Source: Spirochaetota bacterium
GTDB taxonomy: Bacteria > Spirochaetota > UBA4802 > UB4802
NCBI GenBank assembly: GCA_029907515.1
Contig: JARYLT010000009.1
Span: forward strand, 1-55,936
DNA length: 55,936 bases
Reading direction: 5' to 3'
Positions 1 through 8,035 of this stretch are shown here, one piece after another. A program made the translations under genes and the position numbers. Below the pieces are notes generated by a model. It saw only the letters and a list, made by a program, of their open reading frames with translations, was not told where the DNA came from and made no database searches. Each line of letters begins with the position of its first letter. Positions within the stretch are counted from its first letter, which is position 1.

Positions 1-2
1 AA

Positions 3-710
3 TACCGACGCATTCCAGACCAGAGGGAGTTACAGTATACACCAGGGGCTGAGTATGTACATATATGTTCCAATGAAACTATTGATGGCATTCAGTGGCA
101 AAAGATGCCCACTACCGGTAATATTCCATTAATTGTTGATATGTCATCGGATATCATGTCAAGGCAAGTGGAGTGGGATAAGGTGAGCATGCTTTTTGCG
201 GGCACTCAGAAAAATCTGGCACCAGCAGGCATGGCACTGGTTGTTATGAAAAAAGAACTTGTGGAAAAAGCAAGAAAAGATGTACCAGCGTATTTACGCT
301 ATGACCTGCATGCAAAAGAAAATTCGCTGTATAATACACCGCCAACATTTACTGTGTGGATGACAACACTTACACTCAGGTGGATTAAATCAACTGGAGG
401 ATTGCCGGAAATTGAAAAACGCCGTGACGAAAAAGCCGCAATACTATACAATGCTATTGATTCAAGCAATGGATATTATAATTGTCCTGTTGATACACAT
501 AGCCGCTCAAAGATGAATGTGGTATGGCGTTTGAAAAATGAACAACTTGAAGAAAAATTTGTGAAAGAAGCAGAAAAGGAAGGCTTAAGTGGCTTAAAGG
601 GGCACCGATCTGTTGGAGGTTTGCGTGCTTCTATCTACAATGCCATGCCAGTGGAAGGTGTTAAAGCACTGGTTGACTTTATGAATCACTTTATGAAGAG
701 GAATGGATAA
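3..710 (+). CDS. serC: Phosphoserine aminotransferase, C-terminal part (5' end outside window)
   Basis: SerC converts 3-phosphohydroxypyruvate and glutamate to phosphoserine in serine biosynthesis, using PLP. The open frame runs from the first complete codon at position 3, so the methionine at 105 is internal and the gene starts upstream of the window. Upstream of that methionine the frame reads YVHICSNETIDG, a conserved SerC stretch. The PLP lysine is seen in GTQKN (codon about 210-212), followed by APAGMALVV. The C-terminal small domain with GLKGHRSVGGLRASIYNAM matches the family's phosphate-binding end. It ends two bases before the next gene, suggesting co-transcription. Class V aminotransferase identity is well supported; the missing N-terminus cannot be judged. 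Confidence 0.95.
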   Translation, partial: YRRIPDQRELQYTPGAEYVHICSNETIDGIQWQKMPTTGNIPLIVDMSSDIMSRQVEWDKVSMLFAGTQKNLAPAGMALVVMKKELVEKARKDVPAYLRYDLHAKENSLYNTPPTFTVWMTTLTLRWIKSTGGLPEIEKRRDEKAAILYNAIDSSNGYYNCPVDTHSRSKMNVVWRLKNEQLEEKFVKEAEKEGLSGLKGHRSVGGLRASIYNAMPVEGVKALVDFMNHFMKRNG

Positions 711-712
711 AT

Positions 713-1075
713 ATGGATGACAGGGCAATACATTCCGAACACCGCCCCTGGGGTTTTTATGAGGTACTATCGGATACTGAAACCCATAAAGTTAAACGTA
801 TAACGGTATACCCAGAAAAACGATTAAGTCTCCAGCGCCACAAAAAGCGAAAAGAACACTGGTTCTTTGTGTCCGGTCAGGGTGTGGTTACTCTTGATAA
901 GCATGAAATTGAGGTTTCTTCAGGAGTAAGTGTGGATATAGATTACAATATGCTGCACAGAGTGGAAAATACGGGAACACACAATTTGGTGTATATTGAA
1001 GTTCAGCTGGGTGAATACTTTGGTGAAGATGATATAGAGCGCATTGAAGATGATTATGGCAGAGCACAGAAATAA
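713..1075 (+). CDS. Cupin-domain protein, mannose-6-phosphate isomerase type II-like
   Basis: This 120-residue protein resembles the stand-alone cupin domain found at the end of bifunctional mannose-1-phosphate guanylyltransferase/phosphomannose isomerases. It starts with HRPWGFYEVL, then KRITVYPEKRLSLQRHKKRKEHWFFVSGQG, containing the His and Glu metal ligands of the first cupin motif, and later HRVENTG for the second. The length fits one cupin barrel without a nucleotidyltransferase domain. Its start lies 2 bp after the serC stop, so it is probably translated from the same message. Isomerase activity is an inference from the family; a sugar-binding or regulatory role is equally possible. Confidence 0.8.
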   Translation: MDDRAIHSEHRPWGFYEVLSDTETHKVKRITVYPEKRLSLQRHKKRKEHWFFVSGQGVVTLDKHEIEVSSGVSVDIDYNMLHRVENTGTHNLVYIEVQLGEYFGEDDIERIEDDYGRAQK

Positions 1076-1226
1076 TGTGTAACATTTTCATCATTTGTTT
1101 TTCATATTTCTAGTATCACATCAATATATACATTGTATTATATTGAAAATATTTTCATCGCTATATTTTGGAATGAAAAATAACAACAAAATCACAATCC
1201 TATTTTATCAAGGAGGATAGCGGTAC

Positions 1227-2153
1227 ATGATAAGCGTACGGAATCTGGTAAAGCATTATGGCCAAGTAAAAGCTGTTGATGGTATTTCATTCACAATCAG
1301 GAAGGGTGAGATAACCGGTTTACTGGGGCCAAATGGTGCAGGTAAAACCACAACACTGCGTATACTCACTGGTTATCTTCAGCCAACCAGTGGAATGGTA
1401 AGTGTAGATGAATTTCTTGTTAATGAAAATCCAATTGAAATTAAAAAACGTATAGGATATTTGCCCGAATCTGCACCATTGTATCCTGATATGATAGTAT
1501 ATGATTTTCTACAGTTCATGGCTGATATCAGGCATATATATGATAAAGAAAAAATAAAAGATGTTGCAATTCAATGTGGCATAACCGAAGTAATGCACAA
1601 AAATATTAATGAGCTTTCTAAAGGATATAAACAGCGAGTTGGATTAGCGCAGGCTATATTGCATGATCCTGATATTCTTGTACTGGATGAACCAACTAAC
1701 GGCCTTGATCCAAACCAGATAGTTGAAATTCGTGATCTTATTAAAGAGCTGGGAAAGGAAAAAACAGTAATACTGTCAACCCATATATTGCAGGAAGTGG
1801 AAGCAACCTGCAATCGTGTGATAATAATTGATAAGGGTTCGATAGTAGCTGATGATTCAACCACTGAGCTAAAAAGTGCCAGAGGAAAAGATATTCGAAT
1901 AAACTGTGTTATTGGTGGCACTACATTTGAAGGAATACAGAATGCTTTGAAAAATATATCAGGAGTAAAGGACATACATCATATACGTGATGATGGCCAG
2001 CTATGCTATATCCAGATTTTAACCAGAGCTGATATTGATTTACGCCCCGATGTATTCAATTGTGTAAAAGACAGTGACTGGACATTGTATGAAATGAACC
2101 GTGAATATAGAAGCCTTGAGCATGTATTCCGTGAATTAACTGTAGGCATGTAA
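1227..2153 (+). CDS. ABC transporter ATP-binding protein, GldA-like
   Basis: This is the cytoplasmic ATPase of an ABC-2 type exporter. Walker A (GPNGAGKTT, near residue 36), the signature LSKGYKQRVGLAQA (near 130), Walker B (ILVLDEPTNGLDP) and the switch His in STHILQEVE are all visible. About 80 residues follow the nucleotide-binding domain, as in GldA/CcmA-like ATPases. A strong ribosome binding site (AAGGAGGA) precedes the ATG. It opens a tight four-gene operon with a membrane permease, a GldG-like protein and a DUF4340 protein; the next gene begins 11 bp after its stop. In Bacteroidetes the corresponding set is needed for gliding. In spirochaetes the substrate is unknown, so the gld name is not transferred. 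Confidence 0.93.
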   Translation: MISVRNLVKHYGQVKAVDGISFTIRKGEITGLLGPNGAGKTTTLRILTGYLQPTSGMVSVDEFLVNENPIEIKKRIGYLPESAPLYPDMIVYDFLQFMADIRHIYDKEKIKDVAIQCGITEVMHKNINELSKGYKQRVGLAQAILHDPDILVLDEPTNGLDPNQIVEIRDLIKELGKEKTVILSTHILQEVEATCNRVIIIDKGSIVADDSTTELKSARGKDIRINCVIGGTTFEGIQNALKNISGVKDIHHIRDDGQLCYIQILTRADIDLRPDVFNCVKDSDWTLYEMNREYRSLEHVFRELTVGM

Positions 2154-2164
2154 GGAGGGTAGGT

Positions 2165-2890
2165 ATGGAGCAATTTAAAGAGACAATGAAAGGGGCAACA
2201 CTCATTGCCAAAAAGGAACTGTCGGGGTATTTTTCAACACCAATAGGATATATTGTAATTTCTGTGTTTCTGGTTATAGCGGGGTTCCTTTTCTTTTCAA
2301 CATTCTTTTTATATGGGCAGGCTGAACTAAGGGCTTATTTTGAACTGCTACCACTTTTATTTGCTTTTGTGATACCGGCAATCACCATGCGCCTTTTTGC
2401 TGAAGAGCGCAATACTGGTTCATTTGAGATGCTCATGACGCTACCGCTTTCAACAATCCAGGTAGTTACAGGAAAGATATTAGCAGCAACACTGTTTGCA
2501 TCAATCATGATATCGCCAACACTGGTCTATGCTGTATCGGTTGCATTTGTTGGTTCACCTGACATTGGCCCTGTTATTGGCGGCTATGTGGGTGCTGTGC
2601 TTCTGGCTGCTGCGTATGCATCAATTGGTGTGTTTGCTTCATCAATGACTAAAAACCAGATTGTTGCTTTTATCATAGGATTTGCCATATGTATAGTACT
2701 ATCGCTTATAACAAAATTTTTATACTTTATTTCACCCAAATTGGTTTCACTGTTTGAGTACATAAGTGCTGATTACCATTTCCAGAACATTGCCCGTGGT
2801 GTGGTGGATTCGCGAAATATCATATATTTTGCTTCGGTAATTGCAATTAGTTCAATGGCAAGCATATATCAGCTGGAGGTGAGGAGATAG
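2165..2890 (+). CDS. ABC-2 type permease, GldF-like
   Basis: This 241-residue integral membrane protein has about six hydrophobic segments, beginning with the segment after TPIGYIVISV near residue 27. The cytosolic signature AEERNTGSFEMLMTLPLS near residue 80 is typical of the GldF/ABC-2 permease family. It is the membrane partner of the upstream ATPase, and the start is preceded by AAGGAGGGTAGGT. The downstream GldG-like gene begins 2 bp after its stop. The substrate cannot be inferred from the sequence. Confidence 0.9.
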   Translation: MEQFKETMKGATLIAKKELSGYFSTPIGYIVISVFLVIAGFLFFSTFFLYGQAELRAYFELLPLLFAFVIPAITMRLFAEERNTGSFEMLMTLPLSTIQVVTGKILAATLFASIMISPTLVYAVSVAFVGSPDIGPVIGGYVGAVLLAAAYASIGVFASSMTKNQIVAFIIGFAICIVLSLITKFLYFISPKLVSLFEYISADYHFQNIARGVVDSRNIIYFASVIAISSMASIYQLEVRR

Positions 2891-2892
2891 TT

Positions 2893-5043
2893 ATGGAAAA
2901 AAGAAAGATTATTGATATGCTGCAAAACATTAAAAGTAATATTACAACTATATATACACAGGTACTACAAAACATAAAAGAGCAAACCAAATCAGGCGAT
3001 ACTGAAACACAAAAGAGCTATTCGCAGTATATACTCTATAGTGTGATTATTGTGTTAATAAATTTAGTTGGGCTTACGCTATATTTCCGGGTAGACCTGA
3101 CAAAGAATAGTGTCTATTCACTATCGCCCATAAGTAAAGAGGTGGTGTCATCACTGGAAGAACCATTAACCATAAAGATATTCTTTAATAAGGATCTTCC
3201 CGCACCGTACAATGCCGTGTACCGTTATCTTCAGGATCTGATGGTAGAGTATGATAATGCAGGCAATAGATATTTTCATTATGAGTTTGTTGATGTCGAA
3301 AAGCAAAAGGATGCTGCTTCTGATTTTGGTATTTATCCCGTGCAGATCAGGGAAATACAGAATGATCAGGTAAAATTCAGAAATGCTTTTATGGGTCTGG
3401 CTATAATTCATGGGGATTTAATTGAAAAAATTGATTCAATCACTGAACCAGAAGGACTGGAGTACCGTATAACAACGCTAATAAAAAAGATGAATGGGAA
3501 GATCGATTCATTGCTTAAACTGAAAAACCCTATTACGATTACCTTATATGCAAGCAGTAACCTGCCTATTCCAGGTATGCAGAATTTGAATGAACGGGTG
3601 TATGCTGAGGTTCAGAAGTGTAATATACGCAATTACAATAAAATACAGTATCGTTATATTGACCCTTTACAAAATCCACAGGGGACTACACTGGCTCAAA
3701 TGTATGGTCTGCCAACGCTAAGGTGGCCACGGTTTACTACCATGGAAGGCAGGGCAGTTGAACCTGGTGAAGGGATGGTTGGCATTGTAGTGGAATATAA
3801 CAATAAATTTGAAACGGTGCAGATTCTTTCACGTTCAATTTTTGGTCAATATTCAGTTGGGGATTTGACACGCCTGGAAGATACGCTCAATGTAGCTATC
3901 GATAATCTTATCAGCATCAATCCAAAAGTAGGTTATATTGTTGGTCACGGTGAGCGTGACATTAATGATGAACAGAATGGTGCAGCGCAATTCCGAAAGA
4001 TGATTGGCGACATGTATGATCTGGTAACCATTGATATTACAAAAGATGAAATACCTGATGATATTGCAACTATCATTATTAATGGGCCGCGATCCATGTT
4101 CAGTGAATATGAATTGTATAAAATTGACCAGTTCTTGATGCGCGGAGGTAGTGCTGTAATGCTACTTGATTCGTATGTGGAACAGCAGATGCAGGGTATG
4201 CAAATGTTCCAGCGACCACCTCAGGCGTTACCTGTATTTACCGGTCTTGAAGGGATGCTTGCCCATTATGGCGTTAAGATTGGCCGTGATATAGTGATGG
4301 ATAAGCAGTGCTTCATTGCACAGCAGCGTGGGTTGGGTGAGTTAACAATATACTTTGCTCCAATGATTTCTGAGGAAGGTTTGTCTAAAGATAATGAAAT
4401 CACTAAATATTTAAAGAAGATAGTATTTTTAAAAGCTTCTTCCATTTCAGTTGATGAAACACTGCTTAAGGAAAATAAAGCTTCTGTACAATATGTTGTA
4501 AAATCATCGCCATACAGCTGGTTACAGCAGGGTAATATTAACTTTTTGCCATGGGGTGCAAACCCGCCGCAGGATTCAAGCCTCAAGCAGTATAATCTGG
4601 CAGTCCTGGTGCAGGGAAATTTACAAAGCTACTTTGCCGATAAGCAGCCCAAAATTGATGTAAAAACAAAAGAAACAAAAGGCAAAGACTATGTTCAAGA
4701 AGAAGCTTTGAAACAAAGTGTAAAACCGGTAAAACTATTTGTGGCAGGAACATCAGAAATAACAGGGCGTAACATTATTGATGAAGAAGGAAAATCGCCC
4801 AATGCAGTGTTCATGCACAACGTGATTGATTATATGCAGGGCAACTATGCCATTCCACAGATGCGAAGCAAGGGCCTATCGTTCAACCCAATTAAAGAAA
4901 CGTCTGATACGGCAAAAAGTGTCATTAAGGGTATAAACATTGCTGGATTGCCTCTATTGGTAATTCTTGCTGGTGTGCTGTATATGTGGCGTCGTACTAT
5001 TCGCCGCAGGCGCATTGAAGAACAATTTTCCAGTATGAGATAA
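2893..5043 (+). CDS. GldG-like ABC transporter auxiliary protein
   Basis: This 716-residue protein matches the organisation of the GldG-like auxiliary subunits of ABC-2 systems (ABC_transp_aux). One transmembrane helix lies near residues 48-68 (YILYSVIIVLINLVGLTLYF). A large extracytoplasmic region follows, beginning with the family-typical TKNSVYSLSPISKEVV. A second helix near residues 680-700 is followed by a basic tail (RRTIRRRRIEEQ). VGYIVGHGERDINDE is another family hallmark. The length is somewhat greater than many homologues. It sits between the permease and the DUF4340 gene, and the four proteins probably form one complex in the inner membrane. Its periplasmic function is unknown. Confidence 0.88.
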   Translation: MEKRKIIDMLQNIKSNITTIYTQVLQNIKEQTKSGDTETQKSYSQYILYSVIIVLINLVGLTLYFRVDLTKNSVYSLSPISKEVVSSLEEPLTIKIFFNKDLPAPYNAVYRYLQDLMVEYDNAGNRYFHYEFVDVEKQKDAASDFGIYPVQIREIQNDQVKFRNAFMGLAIIHGDLIEKIDSITEPEGLEYRITTLIKKMNGKIDSLLKLKNPITITLYASSNLPIPGMQNLNERVYAEVQKCNIRNYNKIQYRYIDPLQNPQGTTLAQMYGLPTLRWPRFTTMEGRAVEPGEGMVGIVVEYNNKFETVQILSRSIFGQYSVGDLTRLEDTLNVAIDNLISINPKVGYIVGHGERDINDEQNGAAQFRKMIGDMYDLVTIDITKDEIPDDIATIIINGPRSMFSEYELYKIDQFLMRGGSAVMLLDSYVEQQMQGMQMFQRPPQALPVFTGLEGMLAHYGVKIGRDIVMDKQCFIAQQRGLGELTIYFAPMISEEGLSKDNEITKYLKKIVFLKASSISVDETLLKENKASVQYVVKSSPYSWLQQGNINFLPWGANPPQDSSLKQYNLAVLVQGNLQSYFADKQPKIDVKTKETKGKDYVQEEALKQSVKPVKLFVAGTSEITGRNIIDEEGKSPNAVFMHNVIDYMQGNYAIPQMRSKGLSFNPIKETSDTAKSVIKGINIAGLPLLVILAGVLYMWRRTIRRRRIEEQFSSMR

Positions 5044-5063
5044 TTCAGATAAGAGGTGTTTGT

Positions 5064-6032
5064 ATGCACATGAAAAAAAATGTTCTTATCAGTATTGCAG
5101 TGATAGCTGTTCTGGCTGGGTATCTTATCATTAATTCATTGATACCAAAAAACGTAGTTACGCTGCCTACCATAAAAAGCCCAGTAACAGAGCTTGTACT
5201 TAAAAAAGGGGAAGCGATAATACTCATAAAACAGGATGGCGATAGCTGGAAGGTGAATGAATTTGAAGGCGATAAGAATATTATTGCCAATATGGTAAAT
5301 AAGATAAAGGACCTCACGATTACCGATCTGATAAGTGACAAACCACATTATGAACGCTATGAGCTTGACAACGACCATGCAATACGGGTTCAGGCCAAAT
5401 CCAATGGTCAGATTGTACGTGATGTATATATTGGCAAAAAGGGGAGCACCTATCGCCACACATATGTTCGATTGGAAGGCGATCCAAAGGTTTACCTTGC
5501 AGAAGATACGTTAGATTCATACTTCAATAAAACAGTAGATGAATTGCGGAATAAAGATATTGTTCAGCTTGATATAGCAAAGATTGATACAGTAAAGTTA
5601 TGGTATAAAAATACAACGTTAACACTTCAAAAAAAAGTAGTAGAAAAGAAGAATGAGGAAGGTAATGCGCAAAAAGAAAAACAGGAAAAGTCAAAAGAAG
5701 TTGAAAAAGAAGAGCAATGGATATGCAAAGAACAGCCAGCAGTAATACTGGATAACAATAAGGTTAAGGAGATGTTATATACATTTGATCCGCTGAAAGC
5801 ATATTCATTCCCTGACGTTAATGCCAAAACATTGACGGGGAAAATTGCTTCAATTACCGTTTCGGTAAAAGGTGAAGAATTACAAAAACCAGAAGACATT
5901 ACGCTGGTTATCCATAAAGAATATGAAAACAACAGGTATGTATGCACCAGTTCAAAAAGTCAGTATGTCTTTACATTAGACGAATGGAGAGCTAAAAGAA
6001 TTTTTAAGACTTTGCATGATTTAAAGAAATAA
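5064..6032 (+). CDS. DUF4340 domain protein, membrane-anchored
   Basis: This 322-residue protein has an N-terminal anchor (VLISIAVIAVLAGYLIINSL) followed by an extracytoplasmic region. The pattern KSPVTELVLKKGEAIILIKQDGDSWKV is typical of DUF4340 proteins, which usually follow gldG-like genes. Residues about 195-220 form a highly charged, lysine- and glutamate-rich linker. AGAGGTG precedes the start; either ATG 5064 or ATG 5070 could serve. It is the last gene of the ABC operon and is followed by a perfect terminator hairpin. Its last 20 codons are repeated twice more downstream, which is unusual and is described separately. Confidence 0.85.
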   Translation: MHMKKNVLISIAVIAVLAGYLIINSLIPKNVVTLPTIKSPVTELVLKKGEAIILIKQDGDSWKVNEFEGDKNIIANMVNKIKDLTITDLISDKPHYERYELDNDHAIRVQAKSNGQIVRDVYIGKKGSTYRHTYVRLEGDPKVYLAEDTLDSYFNKTVDELRNKDIVQLDIAKIDTVKLWYKNTTLTLQKKVVEKKNEEGNAQKEKQEKSKEVEKEEQWICKEQPAVILDNNKVKEMLYTFDPLKAYSFPDVNAKTLTGKIASITVSVKGEELQKPEDITLVIHKEYENNRYVCTSSKSQYVFTLDEWRAKRIFKTLHDLKK

Positions 6033-6042
6033 ATACTGGAGG

Positions 6043-6074
6043 TGGGTATCCTAAATGGATACCCAGTTTTTTTT
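6043..6074 (+). terminator. Rho-independent terminator of the ABC operon
   Basis: A 9-bp perfect stem, TGGGTATCC/GGATACCCA, with a 5-nt loop is followed directly by eight T residues. It starts 11 bp after the stop codon of the DUF4340 gene, the last gene of the operon. Confidence 0.92.
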
Positions 6075-6145
6075 ACATTAGACGAATGGAGAGCTAAAAG
6101 AAATTTTAAGACACTTCAAGATTTAAAGAAATAAATACTGGAGGT

Positions 6146-6304
6146 GGCTGTCCCAGAAGTCGTTTCGATACAAATTTCGCAACGCTCATTGAGTAATTTT
6201 GCCAGATTTTGTGGCAAAATTGTATCGGAATGAGCGAGTATTACGATATAATGTTTGCAAAATTTACTCAACGACTTCTATTGGGACAGCCCCTATGTTT
6301 TTTT
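6146..6304. repeat. MITE-like long inverted repeat acting as a second terminator
   Basis: Arms GGCTGTCCCAGAAGTCGTT (6146-6164) and AACGACTTCT-ATT-GGGACAGCC (6270-6291) pair over 19 bp with a 3-nt bulge. The roughly 105-bp interior contains further hairpins (ATTTTGCCA/TGGCAAAAT and CGCTCATT/AATGAGCG). A seven-T run follows at 6298. GGCTGTCCC-type ends resemble inverted repeats of insertion sequences, so a small non-autonomous element inserted at the duplicated terminator is plausible. No coding capacity or clear target-site duplication is seen. The rest of 6,305-6,654 holds no gene that I can recognise. Confidence 0.65.
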
Positions 6305-6654
6305 CATTGGATGAATGGAGGCTAAGAGAATTCTTAAAACGCTCCCGATTTTAAAAGATAAATAATTGACCATTTACAGGCGCCATGCATGGGTGCTCTA
6401 AATGCGCTACAAACCTGCCAGGTGGTATTCAATATCTATTAATTAATGGTATTTACAGGTATATAAAAATTAGAAATAAAAATTTGTATATGCTATATTC
6501 AATACAAATAAAACATGTTGTATTGATACTATCAATAAATCAAACAATATGTTGATGTAATAATGACAATATATTTATTATAAATTTTTGGTAAAGTTAT
6601 GATAATCAAAAATAATAAAGCAATACAATCGCTATTGAAGAAAGGAGAAGATCA

Positions 6655-8001
6655 ATGGGTGATATCGAAAAATGGGAATATGAAAAAAAGAAAATCACAG
6701 CACAAGAAGCAGCTAATTTTGTAAAATCAGGCGATAGAGTGTTTTATGGTGAATTTGTTTTATTTCCTGAGGCTATTGATGAGGCATTATCAAAACGCGT
6801 TGAGGAATTGCGCAATGTAGATGTTAGAAGTGTTTGTTATATGCGCGTACCCAAAATTGTTGAAGCTGATCCCGAGCGGAAACATTTCATTTTGAATGAC
6901 TTCCATTTTGGAACTATCTCACGAAGATTATATGATCAGCATCTTTGTAATTATATTCCAATTACCTATCATCAGGGCCCACGGGTAATCAGAAAATACT
7001 TAGATTTTGATATAGCATTTTTAACTGTTGGCCCAATGGATCCACGAGGTTACTTCAATTATGGCCTTGCAAATTCAGTAACGTCTGCAGTTGTCACTAA
7101 AGCAAAAAAGATAGTTGTAGAAGTTAATGAACATGTCCCATACTGTTTGGGAGGAAACCAGGAATCAATTCATATATCACGGGTGGACCATATAGTTGAA
7201 GGCAAAAACCTGCCGCTACCACAAATACCTGCACTGGAGCCAACTGACATTGATAAGCAAATTGCAAAACATCTTCTGGAACAGATTGAAGATGGAGCAT
7301 GCCTGCAACTGGGTATTGGTGGGTTGCCCAATGTAGTTGGGAAAATGATTGCTGAAAGTGACCTCAAGGATTTAGGAGTTCATACTGAGATGCTTGTTGA
7401 CTCATATGTTGACTTGTACCATGCAGGAAGAGTAACAGGTGCAAAAAAGAATATTGATAAATACAAGATGAGCTATACCTTTGCAATGGGTACCAGCAAA
7501 TTATATGACTTCCTGCATCACAACCCAACATGTGCATCATATCCTGTTAATTATATAAATGACCCAAGAATAATAGCTCTCAATGATAAAGTGGTTGCAG
7601 TTAATAATGCTATTGCTGTTGATTTATTCAGTCAGGTTTGTTCAGAGTCAGCTGGGATAGCTCATAAATCTGGTACTGGCGGGCAGCTTGATTTTATTTT
7701 TGGTGCATTTGGTTCTCATGGTGGGAAAGGATTTATTTGCCTGTCTTCAACATATAAGGATAAAGATGGGAATTTGGTATCAAGGATTGTGCCCACATTG
7801 CCACCAGGTTCTATTGTTACAGTTCCTCGGTCTATTGTACAGTATGTAGTGACAGAATATGGTGCAGTACAACTCAAGGGAAAATCTACATGGGAAAGGG
7901 CAGAAGCATTGATAAGCATTGCTCATCCAGACTTCAGGGATGAATTAATCAAGAGAGCTGACGAAATGAATATATGGACACATACTAATAAAATTGAATA
8001 A
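6655..8001 (+). CDS. Acetyl-CoA hydrolase/transferase family, probable butyryl-CoA:acetate CoA-transferase
   Basis: This enzyme exchanges CoA between acetate and a short-chain acyl-CoA, or between 4-hydroxybutyrate and acetyl-CoA. The 448-residue length is right for the cat/4-hydroxybutyrate CoA-transferase group. Seen are GGLPNVVG near residue 222, HTEM with the probable thioester-forming Glu near residue 245, [13 protein letters not shown] near residue 339, and [11 protein letters not shown]. These last motifs favour the butyryl-CoA:acetate branch. AAAGGAGAAGATCA precedes the ATG. It faces a propionyl-CoA synthetase across a shared terminator, so both may serve short-chain fatty acid metabolism. 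The exact acyl substrate is inferred, not shown. Confidence 0.85.
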   Translation: MGDIEKWEYEKKKITAQEAANFVKSGDRVFYGEFVLFPEAIDEALSKRVEELRNVDVRSVCYMRVPKIVEADPERKHFILNDFHFGTISRRLYDQHLCNYIPITYHQGPRVIRKYLDFDIAFLTVGPMDPRGYFNYGLANSVTSAVVTKAKKIVVEVNEHVPYCLGGNQESIHISRVDHIVEGKNLPLPQIPALEPTDIDKQIAKHLLEQIEDGACLQLGIGGLPNVVGKMIAESDLKDLGVHTEMLVDSYVDLYHAGRVTGAKKNIDKYKMSYTFAMGTSKLYDFLHHNPTCASYPVNYINDPRIIALNDKVVAVNNAIAVDLFSQVCSESAGIAHKSGTGGQLDFIFGAFGSHGGKGFICLSSTYKDKDGNLVSRIVPTLPPGSIVTVPRSIVQYVVTEYGAVQLKGKSTWERAEALISIAHPDFRDELIKRADEMNIWTHTNKIE

Positions 8002-8030
8002 AAAAACGCCGGTGTTAAACCGGCGTTTTT
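8002..8030. terminator. Bidirectional terminator between convergent genes
   Basis: AAAACGCCGGT and ACCGGCGTTTT form an 11-bp stem with a 5-nt loop, flanked by A- and T-runs on both sides. It lies between two convergent coding regions, so it can serve both strands. Confidence 0.93.
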
Positions 8031-8035
8031 ATCTA

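Larger units (their letters stand above)
5970..6361 (+). repeat. Three tandem copies of the 3' end of the DUF4340 gene
   Basis: Copy 1 (5970-6044) is the true end of the gene. Copy 2 (6072-6147) begins in the T-run of the terminator, is nearly identical and still translates to FTLDEWRAKRNFKTLQDLKK plus stop. Copy 3 (about 6298-6361) is diverged but still reads FSLDEWRLREFLKRSRF plus stop. Each of copies 1 and 2 ends in GGAGGTGG and is followed by its own hairpin and T-run. This fits stepwise tandem duplication of a coding tail plus terminator. No start codon or RBS precedes copies 2 and 3, so they are not counted as genes. Confidence 0.9.

Noticed and set aside
1227-6032. Calling the ABC operon a gliding-motility system
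   Set aside because: The proteins resemble GldA, GldF and GldG, but such operons occur in many non-gliding bacteria, and no other gliding genes are present.
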